Part shown: positions 18,373-27,155 of the stretch, piece after piece
Layout: each line of letters begins with the position of its first letter
Numbering within the stretch: the stretch's first letter is position 1
Source: Pseudomonas sp. URMO17WK12:I2
GTDB lineage: Bacteria; Pseudomonadota; Gammaproteobacteria; Pseudomonadales; Pseudomonadaceae
Reading direction: 5' to 3'
Length of the DNA: 64,000 nucleotides
Assembly: GCF_003253735.1 (NCBI RefSeq)
Contig: NZ_QKYW01000001.1
Location: forward strand, 496,001 to 560,000
Notes under the pieces: model-generated
Seen by the model: the letters and a program-made list of their open reading frames with translations, nothing else
The model's database searches: none
Told to the model about the DNA's origin: nothing
Program-made: the position numbers and the translations under genes

Positions 18373-19971
18373 ATGCACAAGAACGCCTTTATCCAGGCTT
18401 TTGTCGTCGCCGGCCTGATTGCCAGCGCCCCCTTCGCACAGGCAGCCGGCAACCTGGTGTACTGCTCCGAAGGCAGCCCGGCGGGGTTCGATCCCGGGCT
18501 CTACACCACCGGTACCGACTTCGATGCCGGCGCCGAAACGGTTTTCAACCGCCTCTCGCAATTCGAGCGCGGCGGCACCTCGGTAATCCCCGGCCTGGCC
18601 GAGAAATGGGACATCAGCGACGACGGCCTGACCTACACCTTCCACCTGCGCCAAGGCGTGAAATTCCACACCACCGACTACTTCAAGCCGAGCCGCGAAT
18701 TCAACGCCGACGACGTGCTGTTCACCTTCAATCGCATGCTCAACAAGGACGACCCGTTCCGTAAGGCCTACCCCACCGAGTTCCCGTACTTCACCGACAT
18801 GGGCATGGACAAGAACATCGCCAGGATCGAGAAGGTCGACGAGCACACGGTGCGCTTCACGCTCAACACCGTCGATGCCGCGTTCATCCAGAACATGGCC
18901 ATGAGCTTCGCCTCGATCCACTCCGCCGAATACGCCGCCCAGCTGCTCAAGGCCGGCAAGGCTTCGGACATCAACCAGAAGCCCATCGGCACCGGCCCGT
19001 TCGTGTTCAGCCGTTACCAGAAGGACGCGCAGATCCGCTACAAGGGCAACAAGGAATACTGGAACCCGGATGACGTGAAGATCGACAACCTGATCTTCGC
19101 CATCAATACCGACCCATCGGTGCGCATGCAGAAGCTGCGTGCCGGCGAGTGCCACGTCAGCGTATTCCCACGCCCGGCCGACCTGGAAACCCTGAAGAAG
19201 GATCCCAAGCTGCAGATGCCCGAGCAGGCTGGCTTCAACGTCGGCTACCTGGCCTACAACACCGAGCACAAGCCGTTCGACAAGCTCGAAGTGCGCCAGG
19301 CCATGGACATGGCGGTCAACAAGCAGGCAATCATCAATGCCGTTTACCAGGGCGCCGGCCAGGTAGCCGTGAACGGCATGCCGCCGACCCAGTGGTCCTA
19401 TGACGACACCATCAAGGACACCCCCTACAACCCGGAAAAGGCCAAGGAACTGCTCAAGGCCGCCGGCGTGAAGGAAGGTACCGAGATCACCCTGTGGGCC
19501 ATGCCGGTGCAGCGCCCGTACAACCCCAACGCCAAGCTGATGGCCGAAATGTTGCAGGCCGACTGGGCGAAGATCGGTATCAAGGCACGCATCGTCAGCT
19601 ACGAGTGGGGCGAGTACAACAAACGCGCCAAGGCTGGCGAGCACGACGCGCTGCTGATCGGCTGGACCGGCGACAACGGTGACCCCGACAACTGGCTGAG
19701 CGTGCTGTATGGCTGCGACGCCATTGGCGGCAACAACTACAGCCGCCTGTGCAACAAGGAGTTCGACGCCCTGCTGAAGAAGGCCAAGGCGATCAACGAC
19801 CGCGAAGAGCGCACCGTGCTCTACAAGCAGGCCCAGCAGTTGCTCAAGGCCGACGTGCAGAACACGCCGATCGCCCACTCCACGGTGTACCAGCCGATGA
19901 GCACGCGCGTGAAGGACTTCAAGATCAGCCCGTTCGGGATCAACTCCTTCTACGGTGTCAGCATCGAATAA
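18373..19971 (+). CDS. dppA: DppA-type dipeptide-binding protein 1
   Basis: 532 aa. ATG 18373 follows GAGGTAA; the 37-codon upstream extension is not conserved. The signal peptide (AFVVAGLIASAPFAQA) leads to a cluster-C (SBP_bac_5) substrate-binding protein with the block VYCSEGSPAGFDPGLYTTGT typical of DppA. It captures peptides in the periplasm for the DppBCDF permease encoded downstream. It is about 80% identical by eye to the protein at 22422. It has its own terminator and no PsdR-type palindrome upstream, so it is likely regulated separately from the other copies. Confidence 0.92.
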   Translation: MHKNAFIQAFVVAGLIASAPFAQAAGNLVYCSEGSPAGFDPGLYTTGTDFDAGAETVFNRLSQFERGGTSVIPGLAEKWDISDDGLTYTFHLRQGVKFHTTDYFKPSREFNADDVLFTFNRMLNKDDPFRKAYPTEFPYFTDMGMDKNIARIEKVDEHTVRFTLNTVDAAFIQNMAMSFASIHSAEYAAQLLKAGKASDINQKPIGTGPFVFSRYQKDAQIRYKGNKEYWNPDDVKIDNLIFAINTDPSVRMQKLRAGECHVSVFPRPADLETLKKDPKLQMPEQAGFNVGYLAYNTEHKPFDKLEVRQAMDMAVNKQAIINAVYQGAGQVAVNGMPPTQWSYDDTIKDTPYNPEKAKELLKAAGVKEGTEITLWAMPVQRPYNPNAKLMAEMLQADWAKIGIKARIVSYEWGEYNKRAKAGEHDALLIGWTGDNGDPDNWLSVLYGCDAIGGNNYSRLCNKEFDALLKKAKAINDREERTVLYKQAQQLLKADVQNTPIAHSTVYQPMSTRVKDFKISPFGINSFYGVSIE

Positions 19972-19986
19972 CGGAGTTGCCTGAAT

Positions 19987-20018
19987 GAAAACGCCCGGCC
20001 AATTGGCCGGGCGTTTTC
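19987..20018. terminator. Bidirectional terminator after dppA copy 1
   Basis: GAAAACGCCCGGCCAA / TTGGCCGGGCGTTTTC is a perfect palindrome with an A-run at one side and a T-run at the other, 16 nt past the stop codon. It should stop transcripts from either strand. Confidence 0.9.
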
Positions 20019-20093
20019 GTTTCCAGGAACCTGCTCATGATCTTGCGGATCGACTTCAGCACGTTGCCTGCAAAGTGGCGGGAGCGGAAATTT

Positions 20094-20183
20094 GTAGGGT
20101 GGACGACGCTTCACCTACGCGGCCCGACCCGTCCACCGCTCTGCAATCGCAATGGTGGATGAAAAGAGCGTCATCCACCCTAC
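20094..20183. repeat. Palindromic repeat, GTAGGGTGGA family, copy 1
   Basis: The outer ends gtagggtggacgacgct and gagcgtcatccaccctac are inverted copies, with an inner pair around the centre (gacccgtccacc / aatggtggatg). Copies of the family are at 26971-27043 and, degenerate, at 30268-30373. Confidence 0.8.
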
Positions 20184-20194
20184 GCTGGGAACGT

Positions 20195-20230
20195 CCGCTC
20201 TTGCCTTGCAGCAGTCTCTTTAATGTCGCC
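20195..20230. repeat. Interspersed repeat, copy 2 (inverted relative to 842-878)
   Basis: The sequence ccgctcttgccttgcagcag and the bases to 20230 are the reverse complement of 842-878 apart from three positions. It lies next to the palindromic repeat at 20094. Confidence 0.7.
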
Positions 20231-20261
20231 TGAAAAATCGTTGACAGGCGCCAAGGACGGC

Positions 20262-21491
20262 TCAGGCGTTCACCCCGAACGGGTCGTCCACCGAATGGCT
20301 GGGCTGGGTAAACCAGCGCGGGCCTTCGGCCGTCATGTAGAAGTGGTCTTCCAGGCGGATACCGAATTCGCCGGGCACGCAGATCATCGGCTCGTTGCTG
20401 AAGCACATGCCCTCGGCCAGCGGCGTGTCATCGCCGCCGACAAGGTACGGGCCTTCGTGGATGTCCAGGCCGATACCATGGCCGGTGCGGTGCGACAGGC
20501 CCGGCAGCTTGTAGCCCGGGCCCAGGCCGGCGGCTTCCAGGCTGCGCCGTGCGGCGGCGTCTACGCTGGCGCACGGCGCGCCCAGTACGGCGGCTTCGAA
20601 GGCAGCCTGCTGAGCGGCCTTTTCGGTGTTCCAGAACTCGCGCTGGCGCTCGCTCGGCGTGCCGAAAACGTAGCTGCGGGTGATGTCCGAGAGGTAGCTG
20701 TGCACCTGGCAGCCGGTGTCGATCAGCACCATGTCGCCATCTTTCAGGGTCTGCGCATGCTTGACGCCATGGGGGAAGGCGCTGGCCGGGCCGAACAACA
20801 CGATGCAGAAGATCGAACCCGGCGCGCCGACCTTGCGGTGTGCCTGGCGAATGAACTCGGCCACCTCGGTGGTGCTGATGCCTTCATGGAGAATGCTGGC
20901 GGCGGCCTTGTGCACCTCCAGGGTCATGTCCTTGGCGCGCTGCATCAGGGCGATTTCCGCCGCGGATTTACGCTGCCGGCAGGTGGTGGTGATCACCCCG
21001 GCATCGACGAAACGGTAACCGCTGGTCAGCTTGCGAATGCCTTCGAACATGAAAAAAGGCAAGGAAGAACAAAGACCTACCTGAGGCGGCGCACCATCAT
21101 TGGGCACCACGCCGAGGCGGCGCAGGCAGCGCAGCAGCAGCGCATAGGGGCTCTCGTGCTCCTCCCAGGTGTTGATGGTGCCTGGCACCACCTGGAAGTC
21201 GCGCACGGTGCCTTCCTCGAAGGCCGGCGCCAGGTATTCCAGCGCGCCACTGGCCGGCAGAATCGCCCCGACCATGCGTTCGCTGGGGTTCCATTTCACC
21301 CCGGTGAAATACTGCAGGTTGCTGCCTGCGGCGATGAACAGCGCCTCGATGCGCTGCTCGCGCATCAGCGCCTGGGCCCGTTCAATACGCGCCTGATATT
21401 CCGCCTCGCCGATCGGCTGCGCGCCGGCTGTCATGTCCTGCAGGCGCGCCAAGGCCTGCTCCGGCGTGCTACCGCCCACTCCCAGTGTCAT
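20262..21491 (-). CDS. mdpA: M24-family metallodipeptidase (MdpA-like)
   Basis: 409 aa from ATG 21491 (GAGG 8 nt upstream; a 9-codon longer frame exists). A creatinase-type N-domain precedes the pita-bread metallopeptidase fold. All five metal ligands of M24 are in place: LIDTG, SDITRSY, HRTGHGIGLDIHEGP, FSNEPMI and GIRLEDHF. No signal peptide, so it works in the cytoplasm, where it would split dipeptides brought in by Dpp. It is divergent from the psdR-like gene, and its promoter (TTGACC 17 nt TAAATT) is overlapped by one of two 21-bp palindromes. The same gene order is found in P. aeruginosa, where PsdR represses mdpA. Confidence 0.9.
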   Translation of the reverse strand: MTLGVGGSTPEQALARLQDMTAGAQPIGEAEYQARIERAQALMREQRIEALFIAAGSNLQYFTGVKWNPSERMVGAILPASGALEYLAPAFEEGTVRDFQVVPGTINTWEEHESPYALLLRCLRRLGVVPNDGAPPQVGLCSSLPFFMFEGIRKLTSGYRFVDAGVITTTCRQRKSAAEIALMQRAKDMTLEVHKAAASILHEGISTTEVAEFIRQAHRKVGAPGSIFCIVLFGPASAFPHGVKHAQTLKDGDMVLIDTGCQVHSYLSDITRSYVFGTPSERQREFWNTEKAAQQAAFEAAVLGAPCASVDAAARRSLEAAGLGPGYKLPGLSHRTGHGIGLDIHEGPYLVGGDDTPLAEGMCFSNEPMICVPGEFGIRLEDHFYMTAEGPRWFTQPSHSVDDPFGVNA

Positions 21492-21552
21492 CTGCACATC
21501 CTCGTCTGGCGACGGCAACGGATATCGCTGCCGGGGTCAATCACTGCAGCAA

Positions 21553-21581
21553 AATTTAAGTGCAACTTAAATTACGGTCAA
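21553..21581 (-). promoter_or_regulatory. mdpA promoter with overlapping palindromic operator
   Basis: On the minus strand TTGACC (21581-21576) and TAAATT (21558-21553) are separated by exactly 17 nt. The perfect palindrome AATTTAAGT-N3-ACTTAAATT at 21553-21573 covers the spacer and -10 box. The layout predicts repression. The dppA promoter at 22304-22332 has the same design. Confidence 0.75.
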
Positions 21582-21585
21582 AGTA

Positions 21586-21606
21586 TTTTTCAGTGTCACT
21601 TAAAAA
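21586..21606. promoter_or_regulatory. Second candidate PsdR operator between mdpA and psdR
   Basis: TTTTTCAGT-N3-ACTTAAAAA is a 9+3+9 palindrome with one mismatch, matching the form of the site at 21553-21573. The two centres are 33 bp apart, three helical turns, so the sites face the same side of the DNA. It lies just upstream of the mdpA -35 box. Confidence 0.65.
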
Positions 21607-21682
21607 ATCATCCGCATCTTCCGGCTGAAGTCCCCACGTTGCCTGGGTATACTCCATGCATTCGAACAGTGAACCTCTCTCC

Positions 21683-22249
21683 ATGACCGCAGATCGCATT
21701 GGCGAACGCTTGCGCCGCTACCGGCGGGCCGCCGGCAAGACCCTCAGCCAGGTGGCCGCGGACGCTGGCCTGACCGCCAGCTTCCTGTCCCAGGCCGAGC
21801 GCAACCTCACCGGTGTGTCGATCTCCTCCCTGGCCAGCATCGCCAAGTCCCTGGATATCCCGCTCAACGCCTTGTTCGACCAACCCGCCCAGGCGCAACC
21901 CGACTCACACGTCAGCGAGCGCGTGCGCTACACGGTCGGCGGCCAGCTGCTGGCCTACGAGCGGCTGTCCAGCTCGTTTCCCGGCAACTCGATCAACGCT
22001 GTGAAGATGAATATCCCGGTGGGCTACGAATCGGAGCTGATCGCCCATGAGGGCGTGGAGTTCTCCTATGTGCTGGCCGGGCAGATCGTCTACACCATCG
22101 AGGGCCGCGACTATCCACTGGGGCCTGGCGACTCGGTGCATTTCGATGCCGGCAAGCTGCACCGACTGGTCAACGCCGCTGATGAGCCGGCCGAGGTGCT
22201 GACCATGACCACCATGGCATTGTTTGATGATCAACCCGCTACCGAGTGA
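21683..22249 (+). CDS. psdR: XRE-cupin transcriptional regulator (PsdR-like)
   Basis: 188 aa from ATG 21683; ATG 21656 is in frame but would lie at about the transcription start predicted from TATACT at 21648-21653. An N-terminal helix-turn-helix (KTLSQVAADAGLTASFLSQA) is joined to a C-terminal cupin (ELIAHEGVEFSYVLAGQIVY ... GPGDSVHFDAGKLHRL), the standard layout of XRE-cupin repressors that sense small metabolites. Gene order matches P. aeruginosa psdR, the repressor of dipeptide uptake and mdpA. Four 21-bp palindromes in the adjacent promoters are its likely targets. Confidence 0.9.
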   Translation: MTADRIGERLRRYRRAAGKTLSQVAADAGLTASFLSQAERNLTGVSISSLASIAKSLDIPLNALFDQPAQAQPDSHVSERVRYTVGGQLLAYERLSSSFPGNSINAVKMNIPVGYESELIAHEGVEFSYVLAGQIVYTIEGRDYPLGPGDSVHFDAGKLHRLVNAADEPAEVLTMTTMALFDDQPATE

Positions 22250-22279
22250 TTTCCGCCCCAATTCGGGGCAAATATGCGC

Positions 22280-22332
22280 AATGTTAGTGCTGCTTAATTT
22301 TTGTTGACCGAAATTTCAGCATGACTTAATTT
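22280..22332 (+). promoter_or_regulatory. dppA copy 2 promoter with two candidate PsdR operators
   Basis: TTGACC (22304-22309), 17 nt, TAATTT (22327-22332) form the promoter. AATGTTAGT-N3-GCTTAATTT (22280-22300) lies upstream of -35 and AATTTCAGC-N3-ACTTAATTT (22312-22332) covers the spacer and -10. Each half-site agrees with the perfect mdpA operator at 6 or 7 of 9 positions, and the centres are 32 bp apart, almost the mdpA spacing of 33. Confidence 0.65.
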
Positions 22333-22421
22333 CGAGCCCGACCCGGTGAGCTATCCGCTTTCACCGCATTCCGAGCTCGCGCTGAACCCCAGGCGCGAAC
22401 AAAAAGAAAAAAGAGGTTCGC

Positions 22422-24017
22422 ATGCGCATGTCTCTCCTGTGCAAGGCTCTGCTCACTGCAGGTCTGCTCTCCAGTGTTTCGCTCGCCCAAGCCAGCAATC
22501 TGGTGTATTGCTCCGAAGGCAGCCCGGGCGGTTTCGACCCAGGCCAGTACACCACCGGCACCGACTTCGACGCGGCATCGGAAACCATCTTCAACCGCCT
22601 GGCCGAATTCGAGCGCGGCGGCACCAAGGCCCAGCCGGGCCTGGCCACTTCCTGGGACATCAGCGAAGACGGCCTGACCTACACCTTCCACCTGCGTGAA
22701 GGGGTCAAGTTCCACACCACCGACTACTTCAAGCCGACCCGCGAATTCAATGCCGACGACGTGCTGTTCACTTTCCAGCGCATGCTCGATCGCAACCATC
22801 CGTTCCGCAAGGCCTACCCGAGCGAGTTCCCGTACTTCACCGATATGGGCCTGGACAAGAACATCGCCAAGATCGAGAAGACCGACGACCACACCGTGGT
22901 CTTCACCCTCAACGCCGTGGACGCCGCCTTCGTGCAGAACCTGGCGATGAACTTCGCCGCCGTGCACTCGGCCGAGTACGCCGACCAGTTGCTCAAGGCC
23001 GGCAAGGCCTCGGAAATCAACCAGAAGCCCATCGGTACCGGCCCTTTCGTGTTCAGCCGTTACCAGAAGGACGCGGCGATTCGCTACAAGGGCAACAAGG
23101 AATACTGGGCGCCTGATCAGGTGAAGATCGACAACCTGATCTTCTCGATCAACACCGACGCCTCGGTGCGTGCGCAGAAGCTGCGTGCCGGCGAATGCCA
23201 GGTCACCCTCAACCCGCGCCCGGCCGACCTCAAGGGCCTGCAGGCCGACAAGAACCTCAACGTGCCGACCGCTCCGGGCTACAACCTGGGCTACATCGCC
23301 TACAACGTGACCCGTGCACCGTTCGACAAGCTCGAAGTGCGCCAGGCCCTGGACATGGCCGTGAACAAACAGGCGATCATCGACGCCGTGTACCAGGGCG
23401 CCGGCCAACTGGCCGTCAACGGCATGCCGCCGACCCAGTGGTCCTACGACGAATCGATCAAGGACGCCGGCTACAACCCTGAAAAGGCCAAGGAGCTGCT
23501 CAAGGCTGCTGGCGTCAAGGAAGGCACCGAGATCACCCTGTGGGCCATGCCCGTGCAGCGTCCGTACAACCCCAACGCGCGCCTGATGGCCGAGATGCTC
23601 CAGGCCGACTGGGCCAAGGTCGGCGTCAAGGCGCGCATCGTCAGCTACGAGTGGGGCGAGTACATCAAACGCGCCCACGCCGGCGAGCACGATGCCATGC
23701 TGATCGGCTGGACGGGCGACAACGGTGACCCCGACAACTGGCTCGGCACCCTGTACGGCTGCGCCTCGGTAGACGGCAACAACTTCTCCAAGTGGTGCAA
23801 CGCCGAATACGACAAGCTGGTGGTGGCTGCCAAACGCGTGACCGACCAGAACGAGCGTACCGAGCTGTACAAGCAGGCTCAGGTGGTGCTCAAGCGTGAA
23901 GTGCCGATCACCCCGATCGCCCACTCCACCGTTTACCAACCGATGCGTGCCAGCGTGAAGGGCTTCCAGATCAGCCCCTTCGGCCGCAACAGCTTCATCG
24001 GTGTGAGCAACGACTGA
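22422..24017 (+). CDS. dppA: DppA-type dipeptide-binding protein 2 (PsdR-controlled copy)
   Basis: 531 aa; ribosome site AAGAGG 5 nt before ATG. Signal peptide (KALLTAGLLSSVSLAQA), then a full SBP_bac_5 protein close to the one at 18373, with identical blocks such as ITLWAMPVQRPYNPNA and LIGWTGDNGDPDNWL. It is the first gene downstream of psdR in the same direction, and its promoter has the paired palindromes also found in front of mdpA. Ligand specificity relative to the other two copies cannot be read from the sequence. Confidence 0.92.
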   Translation: MRMSLLCKALLTAGLLSSVSLAQASNLVYCSEGSPGGFDPGQYTTGTDFDAASETIFNRLAEFERGGTKAQPGLATSWDISEDGLTYTFHLREGVKFHTTDYFKPTREFNADDVLFTFQRMLDRNHPFRKAYPSEFPYFTDMGLDKNIAKIEKTDDHTVVFTLNAVDAAFVQNLAMNFAAVHSAEYADQLLKAGKASEINQKPIGTGPFVFSRYQKDAAIRYKGNKEYWAPDQVKIDNLIFSINTDASVRAQKLRAGECQVTLNPRPADLKGLQADKNLNVPTAPGYNLGYIAYNVTRAPFDKLEVRQALDMAVNKQAIIDAVYQGAGQLAVNGMPPTQWSYDESIKDAGYNPEKAKELLKAAGVKEGTEITLWAMPVQRPYNPNARLMAEMLQADWAKVGVKARIVSYEWGEYIKRAHAGEHDAMLIGWTGDNGDPDNWLGTLYGCASVDGNNFSKWCNAEYDKLVVAAKRVTDQNERTELYKQAQVVLKREVPITPIAHSTVYQPMRASVKGFQISPFGRNSFIGVSND

Positions 24018-24179
24018 TCGCGTAACGGCCACTTCGCGGCTACAGCCGCGCAGTGGCCGGGCGATAAGCTGAAACAGGCAAGGGCCGTCAGGGTGAGAAC
24101 GCTCACCTGCGGCGCCTGCGGCTTATCGACCGGTACGTGCGACGCCGCGTGACCCACGTGGCGTTCAATACTTTCTGGG

Positions 24180-24222
24180 CATAGATGTCACGGTCTGCAG
24201 CGTGCGGACCGTGACGTCTATG
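24180..24222 (+). promoter_or_regulatory. Long hairpin in the leader of dppA copy 3
   Basis: CATAGATGTCACGGTC and GACCGTGACGTCTATG pair along 16 positions with one mismatch around an 11-nt loop. The right arm ends 26 nt before the ATG at 24249. No T-run follows, so it is not a standard terminator; mRNA protection or a processing site is possible. A second hairpin (ggccac..cgcggct / agccgcg..gtggcc) lies near 24027-24058. Confidence 0.6.
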
Positions 24223-24248
24223 CTCAAGTGATTAGCAGGGGGCACTCC

Positions 24249-25844
24249 ATGAAATCGTTACCGCTACGCGCCGCCCTGGCCGCCATCGTTCTCGGCGCCG
24301 CCGGCAATCTCGCTGCCAAGCCGCTGGTGGTATGCACCGAAGCGAGCCCGGAAGGCTTCGACATCGTCCAGTACACCACCGCGGTGACCGCCGATGCTTC
24401 GGCCGAAGCGCTGTTCAACCGCCTGGTCGACTTCAAGCCCGGCACCACGGACATTCAGCCGGCCCTGGCCGAAAGCTGGGAAATCAGCGACGACGGCCTG
24501 ACCTACACCTTCCACCTGCGCCAGGGTGTGAAGTTTCACAGCACCGAGTACTTCACGCCCACCCGCGACTTCAACGCCGATGACGTGCTGTGGAGCCTCA
24601 ATCGCCAGCTCGACCCAAAACACCCGTGGCACGACAAGGTCAACGTCGGCTATCCCTACTTCGAGAGCATGGCGTTCCGGCAATTGCTCAAGTCGGTGAC
24701 CAAGACCGACGAGCACACCGTGGTCATCACCCTGAACCAGCCGGAAGCGCCATTCCTGCGCGACATGGCCATGGCCTTCACCTCGATCTACTCTGCCGAG
24801 TACGGCGATCAGTTGCTCAAGGCCGGCAAGACCGCCGAGCTCAACAGCAAGCCGATCGGCACCGGGCCCTTTATCTTTCAGCGCTACAACAAGGACGCCC
24901 AGGTTCGCTACAAGGCCAACCCCGACTACTTCCGTGGCAAGCCGCCCAGCGACCCGCTGATCTTCGCCATCACCACCGACAACAACGTGCGTTTGCAGAA
25001 GCTGCGCGCCAACGAATGCCAGGTGGCGGTATATCCCAAGCCCGATGACGTGCCTTCGATCAAGGCCGACGCCAACCTCAAGGTCGACGAGATCGAGGCC
25101 ATCGTCACCGGCTACATCGCCATGAACACCGAGCACAAATACCTGAGTGACGTGCGCGTGCGCCAGGCGATCAATATCGCCTTCGACCGCCAGCGCCATG
25201 TCGAGCAACTATTCGGCAAGGGCAACGCGCTGGTGGCGGTCAATCCGTACCCGCCAACCCTGATCGGCTACAACGACGACAACCGCAACCCGCCCCGTGA
25301 CCTGGACAAGGCCCGTGCCCTGCTCAAGGAAGCCGGCGTGCCGGAAGGCACCGTGATCACCCTGTTCACCCGTAACGGCGGTGGCCAGACCAACCCCAAC
25401 CCGCGCCTGTCGGCGGAAATGCTGCAGGCCGACCTCGCCGAGATCGGCCTCAAGGTCGACATCCGGGTGATGGAGTGGGGCGAAATGCTGCGCCGCGCCA
25501 AGAAGGGAGAAGCCGATCTGGTCGCCTCGGGCTGGGCCGGCGACAACGGCGACCCGGACAATTTCCTGAGCCCGCTGCTGAGCTGCGAGGCGGCAAAAAA
25601 CGGCGAGAACTATGCGCGCTGGTGCAACCCTAAGTTCCAGGAGCTGATCACCCAGGCCCGTGGCGTGACCGACAACGATGAACGCGCCAGCCTCTATCGC
25701 CAGGTCCTGGCGATCTACGCCAAGGACCAGCCCTGGATCAACGTTGCTCACCCGAAACTGTTCACCGCCATGCGCAAGGACGTCGAGGGCTATCACATCA
25801 GCCCCCTGACCACTAACAACTTCGCCACCACCCGGGTGAAGTAG
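24249..25844 (+). CDS. dppA: DppA-type peptide-binding protein 3
   Basis: 531 aa from ATG 24249, after AGGGGG; a 7-codon upstream extension is not favoured. Signal peptide (LRAALAAIVLGAAGNLAA). It is a more distant SBP_bac_5 paralogue than the first two (VVCTEASPEGFDIVQYTTAV; SGWAGDNGDPDNFLSPLLSC). In P. aeruginosa a similar binding protein directly precedes dppBCDF, as here, so it may belong to the permease operon. A porin gene present at this place in P. aeruginosa is absent; the 200-bp gap holds hairpins only. Confidence 0.9.
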   Translation: MKSLPLRAALAAIVLGAAGNLAAKPLVVCTEASPEGFDIVQYTTAVTADASAEALFNRLVDFKPGTTDIQPALAESWEISDDGLTYTFHLRQGVKFHSTEYFTPTRDFNADDVLWSLNRQLDPKHPWHDKVNVGYPYFESMAFRQLLKSVTKTDEHTVVITLNQPEAPFLRDMAMAFTSIYSAEYGDQLLKAGKTAELNSKPIGTGPFIFQRYNKDAQVRYKANPDYFRGKPPSDPLIFAITTDNNVRLQKLRANECQVAVYPKPDDVPSIKADANLKVDEIEAIVTGYIAMNTEHKYLSDVRVRQAINIAFDRQRHVEQLFGKGNALVAVNPYPPTLIGYNDDNRNPPRDLDKARALLKEAGVPEGTVITLFTRNGGGQTNPNPRLSAEMLQADLAEIGLKVDIRVMEWGEMLRRAKKGEADLVASGWAGDNGDPDNFLSPLLSCEAAKNGENYARWCNPKFQELITQARGVTDNDERASLYRQVLAIYAKDQPWINVAHPKLFTAMRKDVEGYHISPLTTNNFATTRVK

Positions 25845-25915
25845 ACAAAAAAATAACCGCCGGCGGTACACATGCCGGCGGGCTGCCCTGACCGGCCAAT
25901 GAGGTACCTCCGACG

Positions 25916-26926
<1,011 letters not shown>

Positions 26927-26970
26927 TAAAGGAGCCTGCAATGTCCCTGAACCAGCCCTGCTGGCAACCC

Positions 26971-27043
26971 GTAGGGTGGATGACGCTTTTCTCATCCACC
27001 ATGACCGCGCCGCGGTGGACGGATGAAGCGTCGTCCACCCTAC
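26971..27043. repeat. Palindromic repeat, GTAGGGTGGA family, copy 2
   Basis: gtagggtggatgacgct at the left end and agcgtcgtccaccctac at the right end are inverted copies; inner arms catccacc / ggtggacgg are also related. It sits inside the dpp operon between dppB and dppC. Confidence 0.82.
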
Positions 27044-27053
27044 AAACTACTTC

Positions 27054-27127
27054 CGTAGCCTGGGTTGAGCACAGCGATACCCAGGTCGCTCCTTCCCGGA
27101 TGTCGCTCCGCTCGACTCGAGCCACGT
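27054..27127. repeat. Palindromic repeat, GTAGCC..GTTGAGC family, copy 2
   Basis: The left arm cgtagcctgggttgagcaca matches the repeat at 3344; the right arm is degenerate (gctccgctcgactcgagcc). It lies directly behind the previous repeat, so two unrelated families have accumulated in the same operon gap. Confidence 0.6.
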
Positions 27128-27155
27128 CCCAACCCAATACCCATGAGGTGCGAGC

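Noticed and set aside
18289-19878. A 529-codon minus-strand frame opposite the first dppA, with similar ones opposite the second and third.
   Set aside because: They recur only because the three dppA paralogues share codon patterns; the products are Val/Leu/His-rich shadows without conserved domains.
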